Shown one piece after another: positions 1 to 8,088 of a DNA stretch of 37,279 nucleotides (its first letter is position 1; each line of letters starts with the position of its first letter). The notes beneath the pieces are model-generated. The model was not told the DNA's origin. It did no database searches and worked only from the letters and a program-made list of their open reading frames with translations. The translations under genes were made by a program, and so were the position numbers. This DNA is from Bradyrhizobium sp. (lineage in GTDB: Bacteria > Pseudomonadota > Alphaproteobacteria > Rhizobiales > Xanthobacteraceae), in NCBI RefSeq assembly GCF_030693485.1, contig NZ_JAUYAN010000274.1:1-37279 (forward strand). Direction: 5' to 3'.

Positions 1-2045
1 GCGTCGGGCTCCGGCTCGCGGCCGCGGAACGCGATATAGGCGTCTTCCGGATCGCGCGAGCCGCCGGAAGAATAGATGTCGTCGTGCAGGCGTTTTGCAA
101 CCCTGGAATCGAAGATGTCGCCGGCCTCCTCGAAGGCGCCGAACGCGTCGGCGTCCATCACCTCGGACCACATGTAGCTGTAATAGCCCGAGGCATAATG
201 GTCGCCGGAAAAGACATGGCCGAACTGGGTCGGCCGGTGCCGCAGCGAGATTTCCGCGGGCATCCCGATCTTGTCCAGCTCGGCGCGTTCGAACGCCCGC
301 ACGTCTGATATCGACTGTGCGGGCTGGGTGTGGAATTCGAGATCGATCAGCGCCGAGGAGACGAACTCGACAGTGGCAAAACCCTGGTTGAATTTGCGCG
401 CGGCGATGAAGCGCTTCAGGAGATCGTCCGGCAGCGGCTCGCCGGTCTGGTAGTGGCGGGCAAACTGCCTGAGCACCTGGGGCTGCTCCTGCCAGTGCTC
501 GTAGAGCTGCGAGGGCAGTTCGACGAAATCGGTGAACACCGAAGTGCCCGAAAGCGAGGGGTAGGTCACATCCGACAGCATCCCGTGCAGGGCGTGGCCG
601 AATTCGTGAAACAGGGTGCGGGCGTCGTCCGGCGACAGCAGCGACGGCTGGCCGTCGGCGCCCCTGGAGAAATTGCAGACATTGAGAATCAGCGGCGCAA
701 CCTCGCCGTCGAGCTTCTGCTGGTCGCGCAGCGAGGTCATCCAGGCGCCTGAACGCTTTGACGGCCGGGCGAAATAGTCGCCGTAGAACAGCGCCTTGTG
801 CCTGCCCGCGGCGTCCTTGACCTCCCAGACCCGGACGTCCGGGTGCCAGGCCGGGATATCCTTGCGCTCGGTGAAGGAGAGGCCGAACAGCCGGCTGGCG
901 CAGTCGAAGCAAGCGTCGATCATGTGGTCGAGCGAGAGATAGGGCTTGATGGCGGCGTCGTCGAAATTGGCCCTGATCTGCCGCAGCTTCTCGGCGTAAT
1001 AGCGCCAGTCCCACGGCGCCAGCGCGAAATTGCCGCCTTCTGCGGCGACCAGCGCCTGCAGGGCATCGCGATCGGCGAGTGCACGGGCACGGGCCGGCTT
1101 CCAGACCCGCTCCAGCAGGCCGCGCACCGCCTCCGGCGTTTTGGCCATCGAGTCCTCCAGCCGGTAGGCGGCGAAGGTCGGGAAGCCCAGCAGCCGGGCG
1201 GTCTCCTCGCGCAGCTTCAGGATCTCGAGGATGGTTTCGTTGTTGTCGTTGGCGTTGCCATTGTCGCCGCGCGCGGTGAAAGCCTTGAACACCTTTTCGC
1301 GCAGATCGCGGCGGGTGGAGCTCTTCAGGAACGGCTCCACGAAGGAGCGCGACAGCGTCATGACTGCCTTGCCGGCCATTCCGCGCTCCTCGGCCGCGGC
1401 CCTGGCGGCCGCGACAAAACCTTCAGCCAGGCCGTCGCGATCGGCCTCGCCGAGTTCCATGAACCAGTCCTGCTCGTCGCCGAGCAGATGATGGCTGAAG
1501 GCGGTGCCGAGATGGGCCAGCCGCTCGTTGATCTCGGCCATCCGCTTCTTGGCTAACTCGTTGAGCCCGGCGCCGGCGCGGTGGAAGCGGGTATAGGTGC
1601 GCTCCAGCAGCCGCAGCTGCTCGCCCGTCAGCCCGAGGTTGGCGCGGTTGTCGTGCAACAGCGCGATGCGTCCGAACAGCACCGCGTTCATCATGATCGG
1701 ATTCCAGTGCCGCGCCATCCGCAGCGACACTTCCTTGTCGATCTCCAGCAGCTCCGGGTTGGAGTGCGCCGAGACCAGGTCGTAGAACACTGCCGCCACA
1801 CGGGAGAGCAGCTTTCCGGAGCGCTCCAGCGCCGTGACGGTGTTGGCAAAGTCGGGCGCGGCGGGATCGTGCTCGATCGCGACGATCTCGGCGGCGTGAT
1901 CGGCGAAGGCCTGCTCGAAGGCCGGCAGGAAGTGTTCCGGCGCGATCTCGGGGAATGGCGGGGTTTCAAACGGCGTCTGCCAGGCCTTCAGCAGCGGGTT
2001 TGCCTGGGCCTGCGTGGCGGCCGCCATTTCCGAGCTTTCCGACAT
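1..2045 (-). CDS. M3 family oligopeptidase (Dcp/oligopeptidase A type), C-terminus cut by window edge
   Basis: This is a cytoplasmic zinc metallopeptidase of family M3, which trims oligopeptides or removes C-terminal dipeptides. Reading down from ATG at 2045 gives about 681 residues without a stop, close to the full family length of roughly 680-690, so only a few residues are missing. The zinc motif HEFGHALHG begins near residue 480 (bases 594-608 encode HEFGH). The expected downstream Glu ligand lies in DFVELPSQ. The N-terminal part is the usual helical M3 region, and no signal peptide is visible. The gene faces away from the small membrane gene at 2192. Whether it is a peptidyl-dipeptidase or an oligopeptidase A cannot be decided from motifs alone. 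Confidence 0.93.
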   Translation of the reverse strand, partial: MSESSEMAAATQAQANPLLKAWQTPFETPPFPEIAPEHFLPAFEQAFADHAAEIVAIEHDPAAPDFANTVTALERSGKLLSRVAAVFYDLVSAHSNPELLEIDKEVSLRMARHWNPIMMNAVLFGRIALLHDNRANLGLTGEQLRLLERTYTRFHRAGAGLNELAKKRMAEINERLAHLGTAFSHHLLGDEQDWFMELGEADRDGLAEGFVAAARAAAEERGMAGKAVMTLSRSFVEPFLKSSTRRDLREKVFKAFTARGDNGNANDNNETILEILKLREETARLLGFPTFAAYRLEDSMAKTPEAVRGLLERVWKPARARALADRDALQALVAAEGGNFALAPWDWRYYAEKLRQIRANFDDAAIKPYLSLDHMIDACFDCASRLFGLSFTERKDIPAWHPDVRVWEVKDAAGRHKALFYGDYFARPSKRSGAWMTSLRDQQKLDGEVAPLILNVCNFSRGADGQPSLLSPDDARTLFHEFGHALHGMLSDVTYPSLSGTSVFTDFVELPSQLYEHWQEQPQVLRQFARHYQTGEPLPDDLLKRFIAARKFNQGFATVEFVSSALIDLEFHTQPAQSISDVRAFERAELDKIGMPAEISLRHRPTQFGHVFSGDHYASGYYSYMWSEVMDADAFGAFEEAGDIFDSRVAKRLHDDIYSSGGSRDPEDAYIAFRGREPEPD

Positions 2046-2191
2046 CAAGATTTCCCGTTTTGGTCGCGAATGAATCGAGGGATCTATATCACGCGATGGG
2101 GCTTTTTTGGGCCCTTTTGCGCTTGATAGCAGGGGCCTTTTGATAGAGATTGCGCCCGCAACAGGATCTTGGCCCCAAGGACTTTGGCCCC

Positions 2192-2452
2192 ATGAACGCG
2201 CAGCCCTCCCCGACCGCACCCCGCCGGATCAACTGGCAAAGCGTCGTCACCGTCATCAGCGCCGCGATCCTGATCGGCGCCGAGGTGTTCGGCGCCGCCT
2301 TCGCCGGCGGTTGGGCGCTCGGGATCCTGCTCGGGCTCGACAACACCAGCTCGCACATCCTGCAGGCGGTGCTGTTCGCGATCGGCGTCCTGATCATGGT
2401 GGCGTTCGTCCGCAACGCCCAGCGCATCGAGCCGTTCACGCGCCGCGCCTGA
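2192..2452 (+). CDS. small two-helix membrane protein, function unknown
   Basis: The product is an 86-residue protein with two hydrophobic segments, roughly residues 16-42 and 52-72. Between them is a short loop containing NTSSH, and the tail is basic (RRA). I chose the ATG at 2192 because AAGGA lies at 2177-2181 with 10-base spacing. An in-frame TTG at 2150 would add 14 unremarkable residues. It reads divergently from the M3 peptidase, and the long leader of the next gene follows it. I do not recognise the family. A small inner-membrane protein of unknown role is the safest description. Confidence 0.6.
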   Translation: MNAQPSPTAPRRINWQSVVTVISAAILIGAEVFGAAFAGGWALGILLGLDNTSSHILQAVLFAIGVLIMVAFVRNAQRIEPFTRRA

Positions 2453-2618
2453 AGTCGGCGCACAGGAAGCGGCGCGCCGGCCCGTGAAAATACCTGCGCG
2501 CTCTTCGCACTCCCTTAAGAAAACTTAACGTCTGTTCACCTTTGGCGCCGCGCGCGTGCGCCGCAGGCAACACTGCAAGCAGATGTTAGGTAAATTTGTC
2601 CCCAGCCTAAAAAAACTG

Positions 2619-2647
2619 TTGCGAAGCAGAGTCAAAACACCTATTTG
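2619..2647 (+). promoter_or_regulatory. candidate housekeeping promoter for the decarboxylase leader
   Basis: TTGCGA at 2619-2624 and TATTTG at 2642-2647 are separated by 17 bases, which fits a weak RpoD-type promoter. Transcription would start near 2655, giving a leader of about 475 bases before the decarboxylase ATG. This is motif matching only. Confidence 0.3.
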
Positions 2648-2654
2648 CACTCTT

Positions 2655-3130
2655 GCCCAATTTCGCACGTGCCTGTGGTCGTGTGTCAGTCGGTAGGTAT
2701 CCGGACAAGAGGCCGGACAGCCGCCAAGGGACGAAGAACCGAGGGTCGCTCAGGTCATCTGACTTGAGAGTCCAGCATCTCTCTCAAGAGATGCCGTTGA
2801 AGGTCTCTTCGATCCTTGCAACCGTGACTGGCAGCCGGAGGCGAACCGGCGCACCTCGTTCTCAACGGGGGACGCGACTTAAAGCAACGACGGATCGGGC
2901 TTTTTTGGTCTCTGCCGGCTTTCCATCAGCCGGCGCGAATACCGAAGAGGCTTGTCCTTCATTGCCAGGTGTGCGGGCGGGATCCTTCCCAACCAATCCA
3001 CGGCAGCACAGTTCGGTCTGAGTTTTTGGCTGCGTCGCGCCTCCATCGCGCAACGTGGCCGGAGCGCTCTGATCCGAGATCATTTTTTGAACGTGTCTCC
3101 GTCGCTGGGGCCGTTTGGGAGGGTGCTACT
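2655..3130 (+). promoter_or_regulatory. long structured 5' leader of ornithine decarboxylase, candidate speF-type RNA motif
   Basis: This stretch of nearly 500 bases between the small membrane gene and the decarboxylase ATG has no convincing gene, but it has several hairpins. Seen directly: an 8-bp stem 2749-2756/2761-2768 with loop ATCT; a 7-bp stem 2776-2782/2787-2793; a 7-bp stem 2854-2860/2864-2870 (one G-U pair); and a 7-bp GC-rich stem 2914-2920/2928-2934, preceded by a run of six T at 2901-2906. Established knowledge: alphaproteobacterial ornithine decarboxylase genes are often preceded by a conserved structured RNA, the speF motif, reported from comparative genomics. Assignment to that motif is inference from position, length and structure. 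The open frames crossing this stretch have no protein-like character. Confidence 0.55.
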
Positions 3131-4273
3131 ATGACTGAACGTATCCAGGAATTCCTGCGCAGCCGCCGTAACGAGGGCCAGGACGTCGAGCCGTGTCTCG
3201 TCGTCGACCTCGAGGTCGTGCGCGACAATTACCAGACCTTCGCGAAGGCGCTGCCGGACAGCCGCGTGTTCTATGCCGTCAAGGCCAACCCGGCGCCGGA
3301 AGTGCTGTCGCTGCTGGCCTCGATGGGCTCGTGCTTCGACTGCGCCTCGGTTCAGGAAATCCAGATGGCGCTGGACGCGGGTGCGACCCCGGAGCGTGTC
3401 TCCTATGGCAATACCATCAAGAAGGAGCGCGACATCGCGCGTGCCTTCGCGCTCGGCATTCGCCTGTTCTCGGTCGACTGCACCGCCGAGGTCGAGAAGA
3501 TCGCCCGCGCCGCCCCCGGCGCCAAGGTGTTCTGCCGCATCCTCTATGACTGCGCCGGCGCCGAATGGCCGCTGTCGCGGAAGTTCGGCTGCGATCCGGA
3601 AATGGCGGTCGACGTGCTCGACCTCGCCAAGCGCCTCGGCCTGGAGCCCTATGGCATCTCGTTCCATGTCGGCTCGCAGCAGCGCAAGGTGAAGGCGTGG
3701 GATCGCGCGCTGTCGATGGCGTCATCGGTTTTCCGCGACTGCGCGGAGCGTGGCATCAACCTGTCGATGGTCAACATGGGCGGCGGATTTCCGACCAAGT
3801 ACCTGAAGGAAGTTCCGGCGGTGGTGCAGTACGGCCGGTCGATCTTCCGTGCGCTGCGCAAGCATTTCGGCAACGCGATCCCGGAGACCATCATCGAGCC
3901 GGGCCGCGGCATGGTCGGCAATGCCGGCATCATCGAGACCGAAGTCGTTCTGATCTCCAAGAAGAGCGACGAGGACGAGGTGCGCTGGGTGTATCTCGAC
4001 ATCGGCAAGTTCGGCGGTCTCGCCGAGACGATGGACGAGTCGATCCGCTACGCCATCAAGACGCCGCATGACGGCGCCGAGATGACGCCGTGCGTGCTCG
4101 CGGGTCCGACCTGCGATTCCGCCGACGTGATGTACGAGAAGCTGCCGTACCCGCTTCCGGTGACGCTCGAGATCGGCGACAAGCTGCTGATCGAAGGCAC
4201 CGGCGCGTATACGTCGACCTACTCGTCGGTGGCGTTCAACGGCTTCCCGCCGCTGCGGACCTACCACATCTGA
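3131..4273 (+). CDS. ornithine (or ornithine/lysine) decarboxylase, alanine-racemase fold
   Basis: This is a PLP-dependent fold-III decarboxylase that converts ornithine to putrescine in the cytosol, the entry step of polyamine synthesis. It has 380 residues, as expected for bacterial speF/eukaryotic-type enzymes. Visible motifs are the PLP lysine in FYAVKAN (Lys51), HVGSQ near residue 180, the glycine-rich phosphate loop MGGGFP, EPGRGMVG, and the C-terminal CDSADVMYE carrying the catalytic Cys and substrate-binding Asp. The start at 3131 coincides with the N-terminus expected for the family; an earlier in-frame start at 2969 would read through the leader RNA. Homospermidine synthase, which consumes putrescine, lies about 2 kb downstream on the same strand. 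Lysine as a second substrate is possible and cannot be ruled out. Confidence 0.93.
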   Translation: MTERIQEFLRSRRNEGQDVEPCLVVDLEVVRDNYQTFAKALPDSRVFYAVKANPAPEVLSLLASMGSCFDCASVQEIQMALDAGATPERVSYGNTIKKERDIARAFALGIRLFSVDCTAEVEKIARAAPGAKVFCRILYDCAGAEWPLSRKFGCDPEMAVDVLDLAKRLGLEPYGISFHVGSQQRKVKAWDRALSMASSVFRDCAERGINLSMVNMGGGFPTKYLKEVPAVVQYGRSIFRALRKHFGNAIPETIIEPGRGMVGNAGIIETEVVLISKKSDEDEVRWVYLDIGKFGGLAETMDESIRYAIKTPHDGAEMTPCVLAGPTCDSADVMYEKLPYPLPVTLEIGDKLLIEGTGAYTSTYSSVAFNGFPPLRTYHI

Positions 4274-4297
4274 GGCCTCTCCGAGGCCCGACTAACC

Positions 4298-4319
4298 GGG
4301 AGCCGGTGCGCCGGCTCCC
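4298..4319 (+). terminator. hairpin terminator after ornithine decarboxylase
   Basis: GGGAGCCGG (4298-4306) and CCGGCTCCC (4311-4319) form a perfect 9-bp stem with loop TGCG, 25 bases past the decarboxylase stop. A C/T-rich stretch follows rather than a clean T run, so termination may be partial. Confidence 0.5.
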
Positions 4320-4390
4320 TCCCCTTGATCTGTCCATTGCTGACAACGCTCCGCCGGCTCACTGCCGGCCGGAGCGAGGACTGACGTGCC

Positions 4391-4993
4391 ATGACTGCTT
4401 TGCGGAAGCCCCCTGTTGCCCTCATTTCCGATGCCGCCCCGTTCGCGATCCGTGCGGAGCGTGCCTCGGACGTCGTTGCGCGTGAAGCGCTGCTGGATGC
4501 CTGCTTTGGCGCGAATCGCCATACGCGCACCTGCCAGCGCCTGCGCGACGGACGCGCGCCCGCCGAAGGCCTTGCCTTCTCGGTGGTGCGTCAGGGCCGA
4601 CTGGTCGGAACCGTGCGGTTGTGGCACGTCAGCGCCGGGGGCAAGCCGGCGCTGGTGCTCGGCCCGCTCGCGGTCGACGCGTCCTGCCGCGAGCTCGGCA
4701 TCGGCGCAGCCCTGATGACCCACGCGCTGGCGGCGGCTAAATCGCGCGGCCATGGCGCGGTGATCCTGCTCGGCGACGCGCCGTATTATGCCCGCTTCGG
4801 CTTCTCGGCGCTCGGGACCGGCGAACTGTCGCTGCCCGGCCCGTTCGAACGCGACCGGCTGCTGGCTCTTGAACTGCGCGACGGCGCGCTGGATGGCGCC
4901 TGGGGCATGATCGCGCCCTCGGGCGAGGCGGCGCCGCAGGCCAGGCTGTGGCCGGCCGGAAAAGCCCGTAGACTGGCCACTCACGCCGCTTGA
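4391..4993 (+). CDS. GNAT family N-acetyltransferase (YhbS-like)
   Basis: The 200-residue protein belongs to the GCN5-related acetyltransferases, which move an acetyl group from acetyl-CoA to an amine. The core runs from about residue 18 to 160. Motif A is LGPLAVDASCRELGIGAALM, with a degenerate pyrophosphate-binding loop (ELGIGAA). It is followed by YYARFGF, typical of the YhbS/COG3153 subgroup. GAGGA at 4376-4380 is a ribosome site 10 bases before ATG 4391. It lies between ornithine decarboxylase and homospermidine synthase, so a polyamine could be the substrate, but that is only suggested by position. RidA begins 32 bases after its stop, so the two are probably co-transcribed. Confidence 0.85.
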   Translation: MTALRKPPVALISDAAPFAIRAERASDVVAREALLDACFGANRHTRTCQRLRDGRAPAEGLAFSVVRQGRLVGTVRLWHVSAGGKPALVLGPLAVDASCRELGIGAALMTHALAAAKSRGHGAVILLGDAPYYARFGFSALGTGELSLPGPFERDRLLALELRDGALDGAWGMIAPSGEAAPQARLWPAGKARRLATHAA

Positions 4994-5025
4994 ACCGAGG
5001 TTAAATCCTCCCGGAGGTGCATGAC

Positions 5026-5412
5026 ATGTCTCGCCGCCTGATTTCCACCGGCTCGCCGTTCGAGAAGGCCGCCGGCTACAGCCGCGCCGTGCTCGACGGC
5101 GAGTTCGCCTTTGTCGCCGGCACCACCGGCTACGACTACGCCACCATGACCATGCCGGCCGATATCACCAGCCAGGCACGAAACTGTTTTGGGACCATCG
5201 AGGCCGCGCTCGCGGAAGGCGGCTTTGCGATGACCGACATCGTGCGGGCGACCTACTACATCACCAACGCCGCGGATGCCGAGGCCCTGATCGCGGTGTG
5301 CGGCGAAGTTCTCGGCAGTATCCGTCCCGCCTCGACGCTCCTGGTCGTCGCCGGGCTCTACAAGCCCGAGATGAAGGTCGAGATCGAAGTCACCGCGAAG
5401 CTGCAAACCTGA
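5026..5412 (+). CDS. RidA/YjgF family protein (enamine/imine deaminase or relative)
   Basis: The 128-residue protein matches the RidA family in length and layout: a small trimeric cytosolic protein that typically hydrolyses reactive enamine/imine intermediates released by PLP enzymes. The family arginine appears in RPASTLLVV near residue 103, and the C-terminal strand reads MKVEIEVTAK. I chose ATG 5026, since GGAGG at 5013-5017 is well spaced for it; a GTG at 5017 overlaps that site. It follows the GNAT gene closely. A link to the PLP-dependent decarboxylase upstream is attractive but unproven. Other RidA subfamilies lack deaminase activity, so the reaction is not assured. Confidence 0.88.
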   Translation: MSRRLISTGSPFEKAAGYSRAVLDGEFAFVAGTTGYDYATMTMPADITSQARNCFGTIEAALAEGGFAMTDIVRATYYITNAADAEALIAVCGEVLGSIRPASTLLVVAGLYKPEMKVEIEVTAKLQT

Positions 5413-5553
5413 ATCCCGCCGCGCCGCGCGGCCGATTATCACGGGCTGGCCGGTTGACTTTGCCGGCAGCGTACTTAGGTAAAAGTGATCATGATGAGCC
5501 TGCATTGCAAACGCATGTTGCTGCGCGCCGGTCACCTTCACGCAGGAAGGTAG

Positions 5554-5582
5554 CCCGGACGGATATAATTGAACCGTCCGGG
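5554..5582 (+). promoter_or_regulatory. perfect inverted repeat enclosing a TATAAT, upstream of the rnk-like gene
   Basis: CCCGGACGG (5554-5562) and CCGTCCGGG (5574-5582) are exact inverted repeats separated by 11 A/T-rich bases that contain a perfect TATAAT (5564-5569). It lies 70 bases before the rnk-like ATG. It could be an operator around a promoter -10 box, or an RNA hairpin. No good -35 box stands 17 bases upstream. A separate candidate promoter (TTGACT 5454-5459, TAGGTA 5476-5481) lies upstream. Confidence 0.4.
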
Positions 5583-5651
5583 TTCGATTGACTGCGATTT
5601 GAGCACCCCGAATCTCCCTTCCAGAAGTATTGATCGCGTGATGCCGCCGAC

Positions 5652-6083
5652 ATGCGCGTCCGGATGACTGTGAAAAACATGATCAACCCAGCCCGAACCC
5701 AGCTGCCGCCGATCCGGATCCGGCAGACCGACTTTGAACGGCTCGCCCAGCTCGCCGAAGCCGCCGCAGCGACGGCGCCGTCCACGGCCGAATTCCTGGC
5801 CGATGAAATCGAGCGCGCGACGCTGGTTCCCGACACCGCGCCGCTGGCGGGCGTCGTCGGCATGGACTCCGAAGTGATCTTCCGGGACGACGCCACCGGG
5901 CTGCAAAAGCAGGTCACACTGGTGTATCCGAAATCTGCTGACATCGAGGCTGGCCGCATCTCGGTGCTGACCCCGATCGGCGCCGCCCTGATCGGCCTGT
6001 CCGCCGGACAGGCCATCAGCTTCGCCACGCCCTCGGGCGAACGGAAATCCCTTACCGTCCTGGAAGTTCGCCAACCGAATTGA
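5652..6083 (+). CDS. rnk: GreA/GreB-family protein, Rnk-type nucleoside diphosphate kinase regulator
   Basis: The 143-residue protein has the two-part layout of Rnk. A short N-terminal helical region (about residues 25-55, rich in Ala/Glu) is followed by the GreA/GreB C-terminal FKBP-like domain (about 60-140). The domain has VGMDSEVIFRDD, LVYPKSADIEAGRISVLTPIGAALIG and a closing KSLTVLEV strand. Rnk binds RNA polymerase near the secondary channel but lacks the long coiled coil and cleavage activity of true Gre factors. Starts at 5664 and 5679 are also possible, because no strong ribosome site marks 5652. It sits between the RidA and homospermidine synthase genes; a functional link to polyamines is not evident. 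Confidence 0.85.
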   Translation: MRVRMTVKNMINPARTQLPPIRIRQTDFERLAQLAEAAAATAPSTAEFLADEIERATLVPDTAPLAGVVGMDSEVIFRDDATGLQKQVTLVYPKSADIEAGRISVLTPIGAALIGLSAGQAISFATPSGERKSLTVLEVRQPN

Positions 6084-6209
6084 CCGACTGACAATCATCG
6101 GCAAGATGCAGCCGCCATTGCCAGGCGATTGCCCGATCCGCCGCCAATTCTCATCCCCCTGATCGCGCCGACCTCGCGCGTTCCCCATCGTCCCTCGGAG
6201 TCGAAGCCA

Positions 6210-7634
6210 ATGTCCTCGCCCATCCACGCGAAAATCACCGGTCCCATCGTCATGATCGGGTTCGGCTCGATCGGCAAAGGCACGCTGCCGCTGATCGAGC
6301 GGCATTTCGACTATGACAGATCGCGCTTCGTCATCATCGATCCGCATGAGGACGGCGAACTCGCCAACAAGCACGGCGTGCGCTTCATCAAGCAGGGCAT
6401 CACCCGGGAGAACTACCGCGAGGTGCTGGTGCCGCTCTTGACCGAAGGCGGCGGCCAGGGCTTTTGCGTCAATTTGTCGGTCGACACCGGATCGGTCGAC
6501 ATCATGAGCCTGTGCCGCGAGATCGGCGCGCTCTACATCGACACCGTGGTGGAGCCGTGGCTCGGCTTCTATTTCGACAAGACCATCGGCCCCGAGAAGC
6601 GCTCCAACTACGCGCTGCGCGAAACCCTGCTCGCCGCCAAGCACAAGAGTCCCGGCGGCACCACCGCGGTCTCCACCTGCGGCGCCAATCCCGGCATGGT
6701 CTCGTGGTTCGTCAAGCAGGCGCTGCTCGACATCGCCCGCGACACCAACATCCCGATCAACGAGCCGAAGAGCCGCGAGGGCTGGGGCCAGCTCGCCCAC
6801 AGGCTCGGCGTCAAGGGCATCCATATCGCCGAGCGCGACACCCAGCGTTCCAAAAAGCCGAAGCCGATGAACGTGTTCGTCAACACCTGGTCGGTGGAAG
6901 GCTTTGTGTCCGAAGGCATGCAGCCCGCCGAGCTCGGCTGGGGCACCCATGAAACCTGGATGCCGGACAATGGCCGCGCCCACACCGAAGGCTGCGGCGC
7001 CGCGATCTATCTGCTGCAGCCCGGCGCCAACACCCGCGTGCGCTCCTGGTGCCCGACCCCCGGCGCGCAATACGGCTTTCTCGTCACCCACAATGAGTCG
7101 ATCTCGATCGCGGATTATTTCACCGTGCGCGACGGCCAGAAGGTGATCTACCGCCCGACCTGCCACTACGCCTATCATCCCGCCAACGACGCCGTGCTGT
7201 CGCTGCACGAGATTTTCGGCGCCACCGGCAAGATGCAGCCGAGCTGGCACATTCTGGACGAGAACGAGATCGAGGACGGCATCGACGAACTCGGCGTGCT
7301 GGTCTACGGCCACGCCAAGAATGCCTACTGGTACGGCTCGCAGCTCTCGATCGAGGAAACCCGTCAGATCTGCCCCTACCAGAACGCCACCGGCATGCAG
7401 GTGTCGTCGGCGGTGCTCGCCGGCATGGTGTGGGCGCTGGAAAACCCGACCGCCGGAATCGTCGAGGCCGACGAAATGGATTTCAGGCGCTGCCTCGAAA
7501 TCCAGCGGCCGTATCTCGGCCCGGTGAAGGGTTTTTACACCGACTGGACGCCGCTCGCCGACCGGCCGGGACTGTTCCCGGAGGATATCGACGCGTCGGA
7601 TCCGTGGCAGTTCCGGAACGTGCTGGTCAGGTGA
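6210..7634 (+). CDS. hss: homospermidine synthase
   Basis: This cytosolic NAD-dependent enzyme condenses two putrescines (or putrescine and spermidine) into sym-homospermidine, a major polyamine of many alphaproteobacteria. It has 474 residues, matching the bacterial family. The N-terminal Rossmann motif is GFGSIGKG (residues 17-24). Further marks are VSTCGANPGMVSWF, and NTWSVEGF, where Trp227 very probably equals the substrate-binding Trp229 known in the Blastochloris viridis enzyme. I chose ATG 6210 because CGGAG lies about 9 bases upstream and the protein begins just before the nucleotide-binding strand; an in-frame TTG at 6129 would add 27 unrelated residues. Together with the decarboxylase at 3131 it completes a route from ornithine to homospermidine. 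Confidence 0.95.
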   Translation: MSSPIHAKITGPIVMIGFGSIGKGTLPLIERHFDYDRSRFVIIDPHEDGELANKHGVRFIKQGITRENYREVLVPLLTEGGGQGFCVNLSVDTGSVDIMSLCREIGALYIDTVVEPWLGFYFDKTIGPEKRSNYALRETLLAAKHKSPGGTTAVSTCGANPGMVSWFVKQALLDIARDTNIPINEPKSREGWGQLAHRLGVKGIHIAERDTQRSKKPKPMNVFVNTWSVEGFVSEGMQPAELGWGTHETWMPDNGRAHTEGCGAAIYLLQPGANTRVRSWCPTPGAQYGFLVTHNESISIADYFTVRDGQKVIYRPTCHYAYHPANDAVLSLHEIFGATGKMQPSWHILDENEIEDGIDELGVLVYGHAKNAYWYGSQLSIEETRQICPYQNATGMQVSSAVLAGMVWALENPTAGIVEADEMDFRRCLEIQRPYLGPVKGFYTDWTPLADRPGLFPEDIDASDPWQFRNVLVR

Positions 7635-7641
7635 GGCCGCG

Positions 7642-7661
7642 CCGGCGCCTGATGGCGCCGG
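7642..7661 (+). terminator. GC-rich hairpin after homospermidine synthase
   Basis: CCGGCGCC (7642-7649) and GGCGCCGG (7654-7661) form a perfect 8-bp stem with loop TGAT, 8 bases after the stop codon. There is no T tract, so it may act as a weak terminator or as a 3' end stabiliser. Confidence 0.35.
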
Positions 7662-7780
7662 GGTCGAACATAACCAGGCATTAACGATGTCGTGGCACGG
7701 TGAGGGGTCTTTGTTGCGAGGCTTGGAGCCGTCGCCGCAACTCCGTTGCGACCGAAGGCTCCTTCAGGGGAGCGCTGACC

Positions 7781-7996
7781 ATGCGCGCCATCATTGCTAT
7801 CGTCCTGGCTGCGGCGGCACTGGCTGCCTGCTCGCCTGACAATGATGTGACCGGCTCGATCGGGAGCTGCGCAAATAAGCTTTTTAGCCCGTTCAATCCC
7901 AGGGACATGAAGCAGTGCGTGGCTGCCTGCATCACCTGCGATCGTGGCGTGACCACCACCTGCTCCACATCCTGCACGCTCAAGGGTGCGCGCTGA
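7781..7996 (+). CDS. small cysteine-rich lipoprotein, function unknown
   Basis: The 71-residue product begins with a short positive end and an Ala/Ile/Leu-rich stretch, ending in a lipobox LAAC (Cys18), so it should be a lipidated envelope protein. The mature part of only about 54 residues carries six further Cys, in SCANKLF, QCVAACITC and TCSTSC. These could form disulfides or bind a metal. AGGGGAG around 7766-7772 serves ATG 7781; an earlier in-frame GTG/ATG near 7700 would hide the signal peptide. I do not recognise a named family. Confidence 0.7.
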   Translation: MRAIIAIVLAAAALAACSPDNDVTGSIGSCANKLFSPFNPRDMKQCVAACITCDRGVTTTCSTSCTLKGAR

Positions 7997-8088
7997 CGGC
8001 GCACGCAAGCCAAGCCCTTCCTTCGAGACGCGGCCAAGACGCCGCTTCTCTGGATCAGGACCGAGTGAGATAGGGGCTGTGAAAGCCG

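Noticed and set aside
84-2126. Many long open frames on the plus strand under the M3 peptidase
   Set aside because: They are shadows of the minus-strand peptidase, which has the HEFGH zinc motif and full family length; high GC creates long antisense frames.
2653-3021. Open frame of 122 residues before ornithine decarboxylase
   Set aside because: Composition is not protein-like, and it overlaps the hairpin-rich leader.
5538-7313. A 591-residue minus-strand frame over rnk and hss
   Set aside because: Antisense shadow: the plus-strand enzymes are unmistakable, and the minus frame shows only low-complexity Gly/Ala/Arg/His text.
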